Positions 1 through 11,436 of a stretch of 64,000 bases of DNA are shown one piece after another. The notes under the pieces are model-generated. The model ran no database searches. It was not told the DNA's origin and saw only the letters and a program-made list of their open reading frames with translations. The stretch lies in the NCBI RefSeq assembly GCF_003388735.1, contig NZ_QUBQ01000004.1:248001-312000 (forward strand), written 5' to 3'. A program made the position numbers and the translations under genes. Within the stretch, counting starts at the first letter, position 1, and each line of letters starts with the position of its first letter. This stretch comes from Paenibacillus paeoniae. Lineage in GTDB: Bacteria; Bacillota; Bacilli; Paenibacillales; Paenibacillaceae.

Positions 1-184
1 CTTTTAAATCGTTCGGATTTGAGTCGAAAAAACACCATATCTTTCTAATTCCTCCCAAATTGGTTTGTACTATGTTATTATTTATTTGCATTATTGCGCT
101 AAAAAACTTAAAATAATACGAAATCGCGCTCTTAGACAGCAACAGGCATTAGGGTGAATCTGGCATATTTTTAGGAGGATTATT

Positions 185-1162
185 ATGGGTAGAATCAAGA
201 TCGGTATCGTAGGCTACGGCAACCTGGGCAAAGGGGTCGAAAAGGCCATCTCGCAAAATCCGGACATGGAGCTAGTCGCAGTATTCACGCGCCGGCAACC
301 GGAACAATTGTCATCGAACGGCGTGACTTTCGAGCACGTATCGGCTGCTGAGCAATACAAGGGCAAAATCGACGTTATGATTCTATGCGGCGGATCGGCA
401 ACGGACCTGCCAGAGCAGACTCCTGTCTTCGCCAGCATGTTCAATACGGTAGACAGCTTCGATACACACGCGAAAATCCCCGAATTCTTCGACGCAGTCA
501 ACGCCGCAGCAACGCAAGGCGGCAACCTGAGCGTTATCTCTACAGGCTGGGACCCGGGCTTGTTCTCTCTTAACCGTCTGCTAGGCCAATCCATTCTTCC
601 TGAAGGCACGGATTTCACATTCTGGGGCAAAGGCGTAAGCCAAGGCCACTCCGATGCTATTCGTCGCGTACCGGGCGTTAAAGCCGGTGTGCAATATACC
701 GTTCCTGTCCAATCCGTGATCGAGCGCATTCGCAATGGCGAGACGCCTGAGCTTGAGACACGCGAGAAACATCTTCGTCAATGCTTCGTTGTTGCTGATG
801 AGAATGCAGATCAAGAAGTCATTCGCGAGACGATCGTCTCCATGCCGAACTACTTCTCGGACTACGACACGACTGTAACATTCATTACCGAAGAACAACT
901 GAAAGCTGAGCATCAAGGAATGCCGCATGGCGGATTTGTTATTCGCAGCGGTATCACTGGCGAAGGCACGAAGCAAATTATCGAATTCGGCTTGAAGCTG
1001 GAAAGCAACCCCGAGTTCACGGCAAGTGTACTCGTTGCTTATGCAAGAGCAGCTAACCGATACAGCAAAGAAGGCCAAAGCGGGGCGAAGACGGTATTCG
1101 ATATTCCGTTCGCTTATTTGTCGCCTAAATCCGGCGAAGAGCTTCGTCGCGATCTGCTGTAA
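185..1162 (+). CDS. ddh: meso-diaminopimelate dehydrogenase
   Basis: 325 aa. The family carries out NADPH-dependent reductive amination of tetrahydrodipicolinate to meso-diaminopimelate in one step, feeding lysine and cell-wall synthesis in the cytoplasm. Seen: an N-terminal Rossmann nucleotide-binding motif (GIVGYGNLGKG, residues 7-17) and the substrate-site stretch STGWDPGLFSLNR near residue 120. Length matches the family's usual ~320-330 aa. The ATG is preceded by AGGAGG at 173-178 with good spacing. gdhA follows 68 bp downstream on the same strand, so both ammonia-assimilating enzymes may be co-transcribed. Most Bacillota use the longer acetylated or succinylated route, so Ddh is a distinctive but known alternative. 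Confidence 0.95.
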   Translation: MGRIKIGIVGYGNLGKGVEKAISQNPDMELVAVFTRRQPEQLSSNGVTFEHVSAAEQYKGKIDVMILCGGSATDLPEQTPVFASMFNTVDSFDTHAKIPEFFDAVNAAATQGGNLSVISTGWDPGLFSLNRLLGQSILPEGTDFTFWGKGVSQGHSDAIRRVPGVKAGVQYTVPVQSVIERIRNGETPELETREKHLRQCFVVADENADQEVIRETIVSMPNYFSDYDTTVTFITEEQLKAEHQGMPHGGFVIRSGITGEGTKQIIEFGLKLESNPEFTASVLVAYARAANRYSKEGQSGAKTVFDIPFAYLSPKSGEELRRDLL

Positions 1163-1179
1163 TCCTCGGTGTCGAATAG

Positions 1180-2601
<1,422 letters not shown>

Positions 2602-2662
2602 TACCGCACTACTATCCAATCATACTCTATGATTTAATAGGGTTTAATGCAGTATCCTTGGG

Positions 2663-2699
2663 CAAACAGCACATTCCATGTGCTGTTTGTTTGTATTTC
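2663..2699 (+). terminator. rho-independent terminator after gdhA
   Basis: An 11 bp perfect stem (2663-2673 with 2679-2689), a 5 nt loop TTCCA, then a T-rich run. A possible TTG start at 2658 for the downstream kinase would lie inside this structure, which argues for the later ATG at 2736 or 2745. Confidence 0.85.
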
Positions 2700-2735
2700 T
2701 CCTCCTATCCAAACAGACGCAAAGCAAAGGAAAAG

Positions 2736-5700
2736 ATGCTGAATATGTCGAACTTTAATGGAATGATAAAACGATACCCTATTCCAAATAAACTGAATCT
2801 TTTTCTGATCACACTGCTGTTCCTTGGCATCCTGACCGGCTTGCGTTTTGCATGGTCTGCACTGTTCCCTACCTCGGAGTCTCCCCGTATTGTGGATGGC
2901 GTGCTGGACATGCGCGGAGTGGAGCTGGAATCATCCAACTCTTTCTATCTGGAAGGGGAATGGGACTTCTATCCGAGACAATTGCTGTCGCATCAAGACC
3001 TCCAATCAGGAAGCTATCAACAACAAAGCATTCAAGTGCCTGGAAATTGGCAGGAGCACTTGGAGCCGCCACTGGAACATGCGTACGGCTACGGCACGTA
3101 TCGGCTGCGCATTCTGATCGATCCATTGGAGCAGCCGGTCTCCATTTGGATAAAAGACATTCAAGCCTCATCAAAGGTTGAAATAAACGGCAGGCATTCG
3201 GGCGGCAGCGGCAAACCTGCCGAAAACGCAGAAGCTTATACACCCAAAAATATGTCTTACACCGTTACCTATTCCGTAGAAGAAACAACTGAGCTTGATA
3301 TACTCATACAGGTAGCCAATTATGATAAGTCTAACAGCGGCGGAATTTTGCGTTCTCCCCGGTTCGGCTCTGTGGCGGCGATTGATCATGTACGCTGGTA
3401 TTCAATCGGTTTTCAATTAGTAACGTTTATCCTATTGATGCTGCACGGCATATATGCAATTATCCTTTATTTCTTTAATCGACAAGAGAAGACACTGCTG
3501 CTGACCAGTCTGTTATTGTTGGCTGTAGGCTTAATTATCGTTAGCAGTTATGATCATGTTCTCATGCTGTGGCTGCCAATCAATTATACATGGGCGTTCA
3601 AAATCAGGCTGATTTCTGTTGTGTGGCAAACCTTCTTCATTCTTCTACTATTTAGATGGTTTTCTTCCGCAGCTCCGCATAATCCGTGGCTGCGTATGTA
3701 TACTGCCGCATTGCTTGCCTTTACTATATTCCTAATTGCTTCGCCGGTTTCCTTGATTGACAGAGCTATCGATTATCAGCTGTTACATTTCTTTATGCTC
3801 GTTCCTTTTGCATGGTTTCTATTCGTCCTTGGGACCATGATCTTTAGGAAATCGAACGACTCCGATGTCATCTTCCTGCTGCTATCAGCAGCCAGCATCG
3901 TATCCAACTTGCTGTGGAGCCTTGCCGGAGGTGCCAAAGACGTCACGACCGTCTATTATCCGTTCGATATTATCGCATCGATTATTGGCTTTGCTACGTA
4001 TTGGTTCAAAAAATATTTCTATACATCCAGAGAAAACGTTCAGCTCTACGAGCAGTTGAAGAGGGAAGACAAGCTGAAGGACCAATTTCTGGCCAATACA
4101 TCGCATGAGCTGCGAACACCTCTGCATGGCATCATGAATATAGCAGAAACGATTGTTACCAAAGAAAAAGAAATCGGAAATATGAACAGTATGAAAGAGA
4201 TGGAGCTGCTTATTCAAATTAGCCGCCGCATGTCCCATATGCTGGGCGATCTTCTCGATGTCGCCCGCCTCAAGGAACATCGTATCCAGTTGGAGCTTGA
4301 GCCGCTCCGCGTGCAGTCGGTCGTCCCAGGCGTCATCGCTATGCTTTCCTTTATGATGGAGGGCAAGCCGATTAAGCTTCACAACCATATCCCATCGTCG
4401 ACCCCAATCGTCATAGCCGACGAGAAGAGACTCGTGCAAGTACTCTATAATCTGCTGCATAACGCTCTTAAGTACACGGAGGAAGGCAGCATCACAATCT
4501 CCGCCGAAACAAGGGATGAGCTTCTGATGATTCATATCTCCGATACTGGTGTCGGCATGGACGAGGAAACTCAAGCACGTATCTTTCTCCCCTATGAACA
4601 GGGCGCTTACGGGATGAGCGACGGAAGAGGAATAGGGCTTGGCCTTAGCATAAGCAAGCAATTGGTAGAGCTGCATGGCGGCACATTAACGGTCCGCTCC
4701 GAGATAGGCAAGGGATCGGTGTTCAGCTTCTATCTCCCGCTGGCCAAGGAATCTGCTGCTGCCAACGCCCAGGATATCGATCATCCGTATTCCGGTGCGA
4801 TAGATGCTGGAGCCGCTTATGCAGCAGCTGCACGAAGCTCCTCGAATGATTCCGTACCCGCATCAACGGAGTCCCTGCCGCCGCTGCTTGGCGGCGGGAA
4901 GGTGCATATATTGGCTGTCGATGACGATCCTGTCAATCTAAGTGTGCTTGCAGGTATTTTATCTGCTGAACCTTATCAGCTTACAGTAGCTCATTCTGCC
5001 CGAGAAGCGCTAGAGCGGCTGGAGAAGCAAAGTTGGGATCTGCTCATTGCCGATGTCATGATGCCGCAGATGTCCGGCTATGAACTGACCAAGAAGGTTA
5101 GGGAGCAATATTCGCTGTCTGAGCTTCCTGTATTGCTGCTGACCGCCCGCAGCCAAACTGCTGATATCTACACCGGTTTCGCAGCGGGAGCGAATGATTA
5201 TGTCACCAAGCCAGTCGATGCACTGGAGCTGAAATATCGGATCCGGGCGCTGATAACGCTGAAACAATCCATCCATGAACGGCTGCGTATGGAAGCCGCC
5301 TATTTGCAGGCGCAGATTCATCCGCACTTTCTGTTCAACACGCTCAATTCCATTATGGCGTTAAGCATGATTGACGCGGACAAGATGCGCAGCCTAGTCG
5401 AAGCCTTCTCATCCTACTTGCGAATCAGCTTTGACTTTATGAATACAGAGGAGCTGGTCGTGCTGTCACATGAGCTTGAGCTTGCGAGAGCTTATCTCTA
5501 TGTAGAGTCCGAGCGGTTCGGGGAGCGGCTGTCTGTTGTATGGGAGGTCGAGTCTGGCATTAACCCGCTTCTGCCGCCGCTGACCATACAACCACTTATC
5601 GAGAATGCCGTGAAGCATGGCCTGCTTAGTCAGTCGAAGGGCGGCACCGTATATATTGGAGTCGCACGGCAAGAAGACGGCATACGCATTGAAGTCCGGG

Positions 5701-5915
5701 ATGACGGCAAAGGAATGAGCCAGGAGAAGATCAGGCAATTATTAAGCTTCTCCATAAAAGGCAGAAGCGGAATCGGCGTCGCCAATACGAACCGGCGGCT
5801 TTTCCGATGGTATGGACAAGGCCTAACCATTCACAGCAAGCCTCATGAAGGAACTACCGTGTCCTTTGTCATTCCGCATAGAACCAAGCAGCCAACCGTT
5901 CTTGAGACGGAATAA
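2736..5915 (+). CDS. hybrid sensor kinase with two kinase modules (paralogue 1)
   Basis: 1059 aa membrane sensor. Order seen: N-terminal membrane helix (about 15-35), an extracellular jelly-roll-like domain (about 45-215, with LDMRGVELESS and LEGEWDFYP), a multi-helix 7TMR-DISM-like membrane block (about 225-430), HisKA with H457 in SHELRTPLHG, a first HATPase (NLLHNALKYTEEG, DTGVGM, GRGIGLGLS), a receiver domain with D773 in IADVMMPQMSG, then a LytS-type kinase with H864 in HPHFLFNTLNS and a second HATPase (DDGKGM). Two different kinase families thus sit in one chain around one receiver. No DNA-binding response regulator is adjacent. Start chosen after the gdhA terminator, with AAAGGA 5 nt upstream; ATG 2745 (MSNF) is an alternative that matches paralogue 2. 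Confidence 0.9.
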   Translation: MLNMSNFNGMIKRYPIPNKLNLFLITLLFLGILTGLRFAWSALFPTSESPRIVDGVLDMRGVELESSNSFYLEGEWDFYPRQLLSHQDLQSGSYQQQSIQVPGNWQEHLEPPLEHAYGYGTYRLRILIDPLEQPVSIWIKDIQASSKVEINGRHSGGSGKPAENAEAYTPKNMSYTVTYSVEETTELDILIQVANYDKSNSGGILRSPRFGSVAAIDHVRWYSIGFQLVTFILLMLHGIYAIILYFFNRQEKTLLLTSLLLLAVGLIIVSSYDHVLMLWLPINYTWAFKIRLISVVWQTFFILLLFRWFSSAAPHNPWLRMYTAALLAFTIFLIASPVSLIDRAIDYQLLHFFMLVPFAWFLFVLGTMIFRKSNDSDVIFLLLSAASIVSNLLWSLAGGAKDVTTVYYPFDIIASIIGFATYWFKKYFYTSRENVQLYEQLKREDKLKDQFLANTSHELRTPLHGIMNIAETIVTKEKEIGNMNSMKEMELLIQISRRMSHMLGDLLDVARLKEHRIQLELEPLRVQSVVPGVIAMLSFMMEGKPIKLHNHIPSSTPIVIADEKRLVQVLYNLLHNALKYTEEGSITISAETRDELLMIHISDTGVGMDEETQARIFLPYEQGAYGMSDGRGIGLGLSISKQLVELHGGTLTVRSEIGKGSVFSFYLPLAKESAAANAQDIDHPYSGAIDAGAAYAAAARSSSNDSVPASTESLPPLLGGGKVHILAVDDDPVNLSVLAGILSAEPYQLTVAHSAREALERLEKQSWDLLIADVMMPQMSGYELTKKVREQYSLSELPVLLLTARSQTADIYTGFAAGANDYVTKPVDALELKYRIRALITLKQSIHERLRMEAAYLQAQIHPHFLFNTLNSIMALSMIDADKMRSLVEAFSSYLRISFDFMNTEELVVLSHELELARAYLYVESERFGERLSVVWEVESGINPLLPPLTIQPLIENAVKHGLLSQSKGGTVYIGVARQEDGIRIEVRDDGKGMSQEKIRQLLSFSIKGRSGIGVANTNRRLFRWYGQGLTIHSKPHEGTTVSFVIPHRTKQPTVLETE

Positions 5916-5961
5916 TACGATGAAAAAAGGTGTGCGCTACTCCAAAGGAGAATGGCCCTTT

Positions 5962-8900
5962 ATGTCGAACTTTCTTGGTATGATACGAAAAATGAATACG
6001 ACCACTTTCAAATATATATGTATTGTACTGCTGTTCCTGTCCGCCTTGTTTGCGCTGCGATGGGCGTGGTCGGAGCTCTTCCCTACCGCAGAGTTCTCGC
6101 GCTCCGTTGATGGCGTGCTGGATATGCGCGGAGTAGACTTGAATGCCTCTCCATCTGTCTACCTAGATGGAGAGTGGCATGTCTACCCCAATCAGTTCCT
6201 GTCGCATCAGGACCTCTTATCGAAGAAAAACGCCCATTATAATACGGTTCAAGTCCCTGGAGACTGGAGCGACGCCTTAGAGCGTGATTCCGGCTTCTCG
6301 TATGGCTACGGGACGTACCGGCTGCGCATTCTGGTCGATCCTCTGACAAAGCCTGTCGCCTTCTGGTTTAATGGCATTCAGGCATCATCACAAGTGGAGA
6401 TCAACGGCATTGCCGAGCCAAGTATGGGGACGCTTGCCACCAACAAAGCGGATTACTCACCCAAAAACATCTCTTACACGGCCTCTTATTCGGTTGGAGG
6501 GACGACCGAGATTGATCTGCTTATTCGCGTCGCCAATTTCGACGAGCCCTTTTATGGAGGCATTACACGCCCTCTCCGCTTCGGCTCGCAGGATGCCATT
6601 GACTACGTTCGCTGGTATTCGATTGGATTCCAACTCGTCACCTTTATCATGTTGCTGCTGCACGGCTTATATGCCTTCATACTCTATCTATTCAATCCCA
6701 TAGAACGGGGATTGCTCATTGTCACGTTATTAACGCTGTCTATAGGCATTGCCATCACAATAGGCCATGATAATGTACTCTTGCTATGGTTTCCGCTCGA
6801 TTACGCATGGGCAATGAAGATTCGGCTGATTTGCCTGTTATGGCAAAATCTCCTGCTCCTCATGCTGTTCAGAAAGTTCGCCGCTGCCCCAACAGGAAAT
6901 GTCTGGGTGCGCGTATATGGTGCAACGCTTGTGCTGGTCTCGATCTTCCTGGCGGCTGCGCCGGCGTCCTACGTGAACGGGTTTCTCGATCTAAGGATTT
7001 TCCTATCCTTGTATCTCATCCCCTTCATTTGGTTTATTTATACCGCAGTCTCGATGATTTTCAAAAAAGATTCGGACAGGGATGTCGTCTTTGTGCTGCT
7101 TACGGCAGCGGGTTCTATATCTAACCTGATATGGAGCATCATAGACTCCTCCCAAGTCGTTACGACCGTCTATTATCCTTTCGATATTATGGCGGCCATT
7201 ATCGGATTCTCTGCATTCTGGTTCAAAAAATATATTCGCAATGCCCAAGAGAACGCCGTTCTTAACATTCAGTTAAAAAAGGCGGACAAGCTGAAGGATC
7301 AATTTCTGGCTAACACCTCTCATGAGTTAAGGACGCCGCTGCATGGCATTATGAATATTGCCGCAACCGTCGTCAACAACGAAAAGGATAAACTGAATGA
7401 GAAAAGCCTCAAGGATATGAAGCTGCTCATTACCGTTAGTCGCCGGATGTCCCATATGCTCGGCGATCTTCTCGACGTCGCCCGGCTTCAGGAGCATCGT
7501 ATTGTCCTCCATAAGGAGCCTCTTCATATTCAATCCGTCGTTCCCGGCATCATCAGCATGCTGGCGTACATGACAGAAGGCAAGCCGATTCAATTGCAAA
7601 TGAAGATTAGGGATTCCATGCCCCCAGTGCTGGCTGATGAGAAGAGACTGGTTCAAATTCTGTATAACCTGTTGCATAATGCGCTCAAATACACAGAGAA
7701 GGGACAGATCACTGTCTCTGCTGAATATCGGGACAACTATGCTACTATTCTGGTATCCGATACGGGCATTGGCATGGATAAAGAAACCCGGGACAAGGTC
7801 TTCCTCCCTTATGAACAAGGCGAATACGGCTTAAATGATGGAAGAGGCATTGGACTTGGATTAAGCATATGTCAGCAATTAGTCGAGCTGCATGGCGGCG
7901 TGATTACGGTCCAGTCAGAGCCGGGCAAAGGCTCCGTGTTCCAATTCCAGCTCCCGCTGGCCGATTCATCCCACTTGCCAGATTCACAGCAATCATCAGA
8001 AGATCGACTACATGTCAGAGCCGAAGCCATCAACGAGATTGCGGCAAGCTTCCTTGCCTTGGAGCAACCAAGAGACCTTATCCCTGCTGCAGAGCCGAGC
8101 ATGCCCTTCTTGAACGACGGCAAGGTCCATATTCTGGTCGTTGATGACGATCCTATCAATCTGAATGTGCTGATCGGCATGTTAGCTTCCGAGCCCTATG
8201 CGATTACAACGGCTACTTCTGCCCATGATGCATTGTCCCTGCTCGGGAACGAACCATGGGATCTGCTCATCGCAGACGTGATGATGCCGCAAATGTCGGG
8301 CTACGAATTCACGCAGAAGGTAAGAGAGCATTATTCCTTGTCTGAGCTGCCCATTCTGCTGCTCACTGCGAGAAGTCAGCCCGCCGATATCTACACCGGC
8401 TTCCTGTCGGGGGCCAACGATTATGTCACGAAGCCGGTAGATGCTCTTGAGCTGAAATATCGTATTCGCGCCTTAACCGGACTGAAAAAATCGATGAATG
8501 AACGATTGCGTATGGAAGCTGCCTATCTGCAAGCACAGATTCAACCTCACTTTCTATTCAACACGCTGAATTCGATTATGGCATTAAGCCAGATCGACGG
8601 GGATAAGATGCGCGACTTGGTCGAAGCCTTCTCCGCTTATTTGCGAATTAGCTTTGATTTCCTGAATACAGAGGAATTGGTCGAGTTGTCGCATGAGTTG
8701 GATTTGGTAAGAGCTTACCTCTTTGTCGAAAAAGAACGATTCGGGGAACGATTGTCCATCGTGTGGGAGGATGAGACTGAGGCTTCATTGAGACTTCCTC
8801 CGCTGACGATTCAGCCGTTGGTCGAGAACGCGGTCAGACATGGATTGCTCAGCAGGTCGAAGGGCGGTACGGTCCGAATCCGGATAACCGCGCAGGAGAC

Positions 8901-9117
8901 AACGACCCAAATAGAAGTCATTGACGATGGCAAAGGCATGAACCCTGAACTAGCGGAGCGGCTATTAAACCCGATCCAACAAGAAAGGGGCGGTATCGGC
9001 TTGCCCAATACCAATCGAAGACTCATTAAGCTGTACGGACAGGGCTTGTCTATTCATAGCAAACCTGATGAAGGAACGACTGTATCCTTTGTCATTCCGA
9101 ATAGAAGGGTACATTAG
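5962..9117 (+). CDS. hybrid sensor kinase with two kinase modules (paralogue 2)
   Basis: 1051 aa, same domain order as the preceding gene and clearly a tandem duplicate. Seen: N-terminal helix, extracellular domain (LDMRGVDLNAS, LDGEWHVYP), multi-helix membrane block, HisKA with H454 in SHELRTPLHG, HATPase (DTGIGM, GRGIGLGLS), receiver with D772 in IADVMMPQMSG, LytS-type module with H863 in QPHFLFNTLNS, second HATPase (DDGKGM). The start is ATG 5962 with AAAGGAG at 5944-5950; an upstream ATG at 5920 is possible but lacks a ribosome site. The gap to paralogue 1 is only 46 bp, so the two are probably one operon and may form heterodimers (inference). Confidence 0.9.
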   Translation: MSNFLGMIRKMNTTTFKYICIVLLFLSALFALRWAWSELFPTAEFSRSVDGVLDMRGVDLNASPSVYLDGEWHVYPNQFLSHQDLLSKKNAHYNTVQVPGDWSDALERDSGFSYGYGTYRLRILVDPLTKPVAFWFNGIQASSQVEINGIAEPSMGTLATNKADYSPKNISYTASYSVGGTTEIDLLIRVANFDEPFYGGITRPLRFGSQDAIDYVRWYSIGFQLVTFIMLLLHGLYAFILYLFNPIERGLLIVTLLTLSIGIAITIGHDNVLLLWFPLDYAWAMKIRLICLLWQNLLLLMLFRKFAAAPTGNVWVRVYGATLVLVSIFLAAAPASYVNGFLDLRIFLSLYLIPFIWFIYTAVSMIFKKDSDRDVVFVLLTAAGSISNLIWSIIDSSQVVTTVYYPFDIMAAIIGFSAFWFKKYIRNAQENAVLNIQLKKADKLKDQFLANTSHELRTPLHGIMNIAATVVNNEKDKLNEKSLKDMKLLITVSRRMSHMLGDLLDVARLQEHRIVLHKEPLHIQSVVPGIISMLAYMTEGKPIQLQMKIRDSMPPVLADEKRLVQILYNLLHNALKYTEKGQITVSAEYRDNYATILVSDTGIGMDKETRDKVFLPYEQGEYGLNDGRGIGLGLSICQQLVELHGGVITVQSEPGKGSVFQFQLPLADSSHLPDSQQSSEDRLHVRAEAINEIAASFLALEQPRDLIPAAEPSMPFLNDGKVHILVVDDDPINLNVLIGMLASEPYAITTATSAHDALSLLGNEPWDLLIADVMMPQMSGYEFTQKVREHYSLSELPILLLTARSQPADIYTGFLSGANDYVTKPVDALELKYRIRALTGLKKSMNERLRMEAAYLQAQIQPHFLFNTLNSIMALSQIDGDKMRDLVEAFSAYLRISFDFLNTEELVELSHELDLVRAYLFVEKERFGERLSIVWEDETEASLRLPPLTIQPLVENAVRHGLLSRSKGGTVRIRITAQETTTQIEVIDDGKGMNPELAERLLNPIQQERGGIGLPNTNRRLIKLYGQGLSIHSKPDEGTTVSFVIPNRRVH

Positions 9118-9143
9118 CCCGCACGATTACGGAAATGAAATGA

Positions 9144-9197
9144 GCAAAGAAGCTAGCGATGCGTGCAGAACATGCCCTCTAGCTTCTTTGCTTTTCT
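9144..9197 (+). terminator. rho-independent terminator after the kinase pair
   Basis: A 13 bp perfect stem (9144-9156 with 9179-9191) followed by TTTTCT. It ends the kinase operon, 46 bp before the convergent GH3 gene's stop codon. Confidence 0.85.
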
Positions 9198-9242
9198 CTA
9201 TTTGCATAGAACTTCGCTATACGCTTATTCTTTCTTCATCAC

Positions 9243-11423
9243 TTAGGATTGAACTTTAATCGTTATCGATTGCCCGGCACTGGAATGTGGCCCGACCCAG
9301 ACGGTGAAGTCGCCCGGCTCCACAGTCAAGTTCATATGCTGATCTATAATGGCCAATTGATCTTTGCCCACCTTGAATGTTAGAGTAGCGGATTCGTTCG
9401 GTCCGATGCTCACCTTGCTGAAGCCGATCAATTTCTTCAGCGGCTGCGTGACGCTTGCTACCTCGTCACGGAGATATACCTGGACAACTTCCTCACCCCT
9501 GCGTTCGCCTACGTTCGATACCGTCACCGAAAGCGTCAATTCTCCATCCCCATCGATTGTGGTACGGTCAGCCGTCACCTCGCTATACTTAAATTCTGTA
9601 TAGCTTAGGCCATAGCCAAATGGGTAGAGCGGTTCAGTCGTCGAATCAATATAATAGGATGAATAGACGCCGCCCGGCGGACGGCCCGTCTTCTTGCGAT
9701 AATAGTAGATCGGAACTTGACCCACATTATGCGGGAACGTAACCGGCAGACGACCGCCCGGATTGTAGTCGCCGAACAGCACATCGGCAATCGCATGGCC
9801 GCTCTGCACGCCAAGATGCCAAGCTTGCACAATGCTGGATGCTTGCTCCTGCAGCCAAGGCAACGCCAGCGGCCTGCCGCTTAGCAGTACCGCCACTACA
9901 GGCTTGCCTAGAGCGGCTACAGCCTCAACCAGCTTGCGCTGCGCGCCCGGCAGATCAAGCGAAGTCCGGGATCGGGACTCGCCGCTCATCTCCAATGCTT
10001 CGCCTAGCGCCAGCACGATTACATCGGCTTGGCGAGCCGCCTCAAGCGCAGCCTCGAAGCCCTCTTCGCTATCCGACTCCATCGAGCAGCCTACCGCATA
10101 ATGGACCGCTGCGCCCCCTCCAGCCGCTTGACGGATGCCCTCCAGTAAGCTGACAACATCCTCCGGATTACCGTCGAATGCCCAGCAGCCGAGCGGGTCC
10201 TTGCTATTGTCCGCGAGCGGTCCGATAACGGCGATCGAAGCATCTTGCTTCTTCAGCGGCAGCGTCTGTCCTTCATTGCGCAGTAACACGATGGATTCTC
10301 TCGCCGACTCGCGTGCCAACTCTGTGAAGGACGCGCGTGCTGATGCAGCCACATCTTCCGACGGAACGATCACATATGGCTGCTCGAACAAGCCCAGCTT
10401 GATCTTGACAGCGAGAATACGCAACACCGACTCGTCTACGACACTCTCCGGCACACGGCCTTCACGAACCAGCTTCGGCAAATGACGCATATAAAAACCG
10501 GAATGCATATCCATATCGCAGCCGGCCATAATGCTGCGCTCGCACGCTTCTTCTTCACTTCCGGCAACACCGTGCGTGATTAGTTCCTGGAGAGCATTGT
10601 AGTCACTCGCCACAACCCCTTCGAAGCCCCATTCATCGCGCAATATCGTCTTCAGCAAATAGTCATTGGCACAAGCCGGAATGCCGTTCACTTCGTTGAA
10701 GGAAGCCATAATGCTGAGCGCTCCCGCATCAATAGCCTCGCGGAATGGCGGCAAGATCACTTCGCGAAGAACACGGTCCGACAGATCGACCGTATTGTAA
10801 TCCCGTCCCGCTTCCGCAAGACCGTATGCCGCAAAGTGCTTCGGACAGCTGGCCGTCGCTTGGCCTGCACCGTCATCCACTTGCGAGCCCTCTACCCAAG
10901 CCTTGGCATACTCGCTCGTGAGAAGCGGATCTTCGCCAATGCTCTCGGCGATGCGGCCCCATCTCGGATCGCGGCTTATATCGATCATCGGCGCAAATAC
11001 CCAGGCTACGCCGTCAGCCATCGATTCGCGGGAAGCCGCCTCTGCCGTTCTTCTCGCCAGGTCCGGATTCCACGCTGACGCTTGCGCCAGCGGAATCGGG
11101 AAAACCGTCTTATAACCGTGAATAACATCGCGCCCAATTAAGAGCGGAATGCGATGCTTCGTATTTTCTTGAATGAGCTTCTGCAGCTCGTTCGCTTCCT
11201 CGGCGCCAGACAAGTTAAAGATGGAGCCGACACGGCCTTGGCGAATTTCTTCAACGAGCAGATCCCGCTGAGATACGCCTGTCTCCGGATTGATCGGATT
11301 GTAGCCCCAATCATATTGGGTCATCTGTCCAACCTTCTCCTCAAGAGACATGCCGGAGAGAATTCCCCTCGCTTGATCGAGAATATCCGTGGTGATCCAT
11401 GTACGCGGTGAAGATGTCGTCAT
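9243..11423 (-). CDS. GH3 beta-glucosidase (BglX-like)
   Basis: 726 aa. GH3 enzymes remove terminal beta-linked glucose from oligosaccharides. Seen: the N-terminal TIM-barrel domain (GRDVIHGYKTVFPIPLAQA; ISRDPRWGRIAESIGEDP), the nucleophile D274 in GVVASDYNAL, the second alpha/beta domain (IAVIGPLAD to about 560), and a C-terminal fibronectin type III-like domain (about 630-720). No signal peptide, so it likely acts in the cytoplasm on imported oligosaccharides. I chose the ATG at 11423 because GGAGG lies only 1 nt from the ATG at 11429 but 7 nt from this one. It starts 13 bp after the GH30 gene, so the two form an operon. Confidence 0.92.
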   Translation of the reverse strand: MTTSSPRTWITTDILDQARGILSGMSLEEKVGQMTQYDWGYNPINPETGVSQRDLLVEEIRQGRVGSIFNLSGAEEANELQKLIQENTKHRIPLLIGRDVIHGYKTVFPIPLAQASAWNPDLARRTAEAASRESMADGVAWVFAPMIDISRDPRWGRIAESIGEDPLLTSEYAKAWVEGSQVDDGAGQATASCPKHFAAYGLAEAGRDYNTVDLSDRVLREVILPPFREAIDAGALSIMASFNEVNGIPACANDYLLKTILRDEWGFEGVVASDYNALQELITHGVAGSEEEACERSIMAGCDMDMHSGFYMRHLPKLVREGRVPESVVDESVLRILAVKIKLGLFEQPYVIVPSEDVAASARASFTELARESARESIVLLRNEGQTLPLKKQDASIAVIGPLADNSKDPLGCWAFDGNPEDVVSLLEGIRQAAGGGAAVHYAVGCSMESDSEEGFEAALEAARQADVIVLALGEALEMSGESRSRTSLDLPGAQRKLVEAVAALGKPVVAVLLSGRPLALPWLQEQASSIVQAWHLGVQSGHAIADVLFGDYNPGGRLPVTFPHNVGQVPIYYYRKKTGRPPGGVYSSYYIDSTTEPLYPFGYGLSYTEFKYSEVTADRTTIDGDGELTLSVTVSNVGERRGEEVVQVYLRDEVASVTQPLKKLIGFSKVSIGPNESATLTFKVGKDQLAIIDQHMNLTVEPGDFTVWVGPHSSAGQSITIKVQS

Positions 11424-11436
11424 CGTCATGCCTCCT

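Noticed and set aside
2658..2735. Upstream TTG start for kinase 1
   Set aside because: It falls in the gdhA terminator hairpin and lacks a ribosome site; later ATG codons match the start of paralogue 2.
3885..4676. 263-codon open frame on the minus strand
   Set aside because: Antisense to the HisKA/HATPase part of kinase 1; a similar shadow appears opposite kinase 2, as expected from paralogous sequence.
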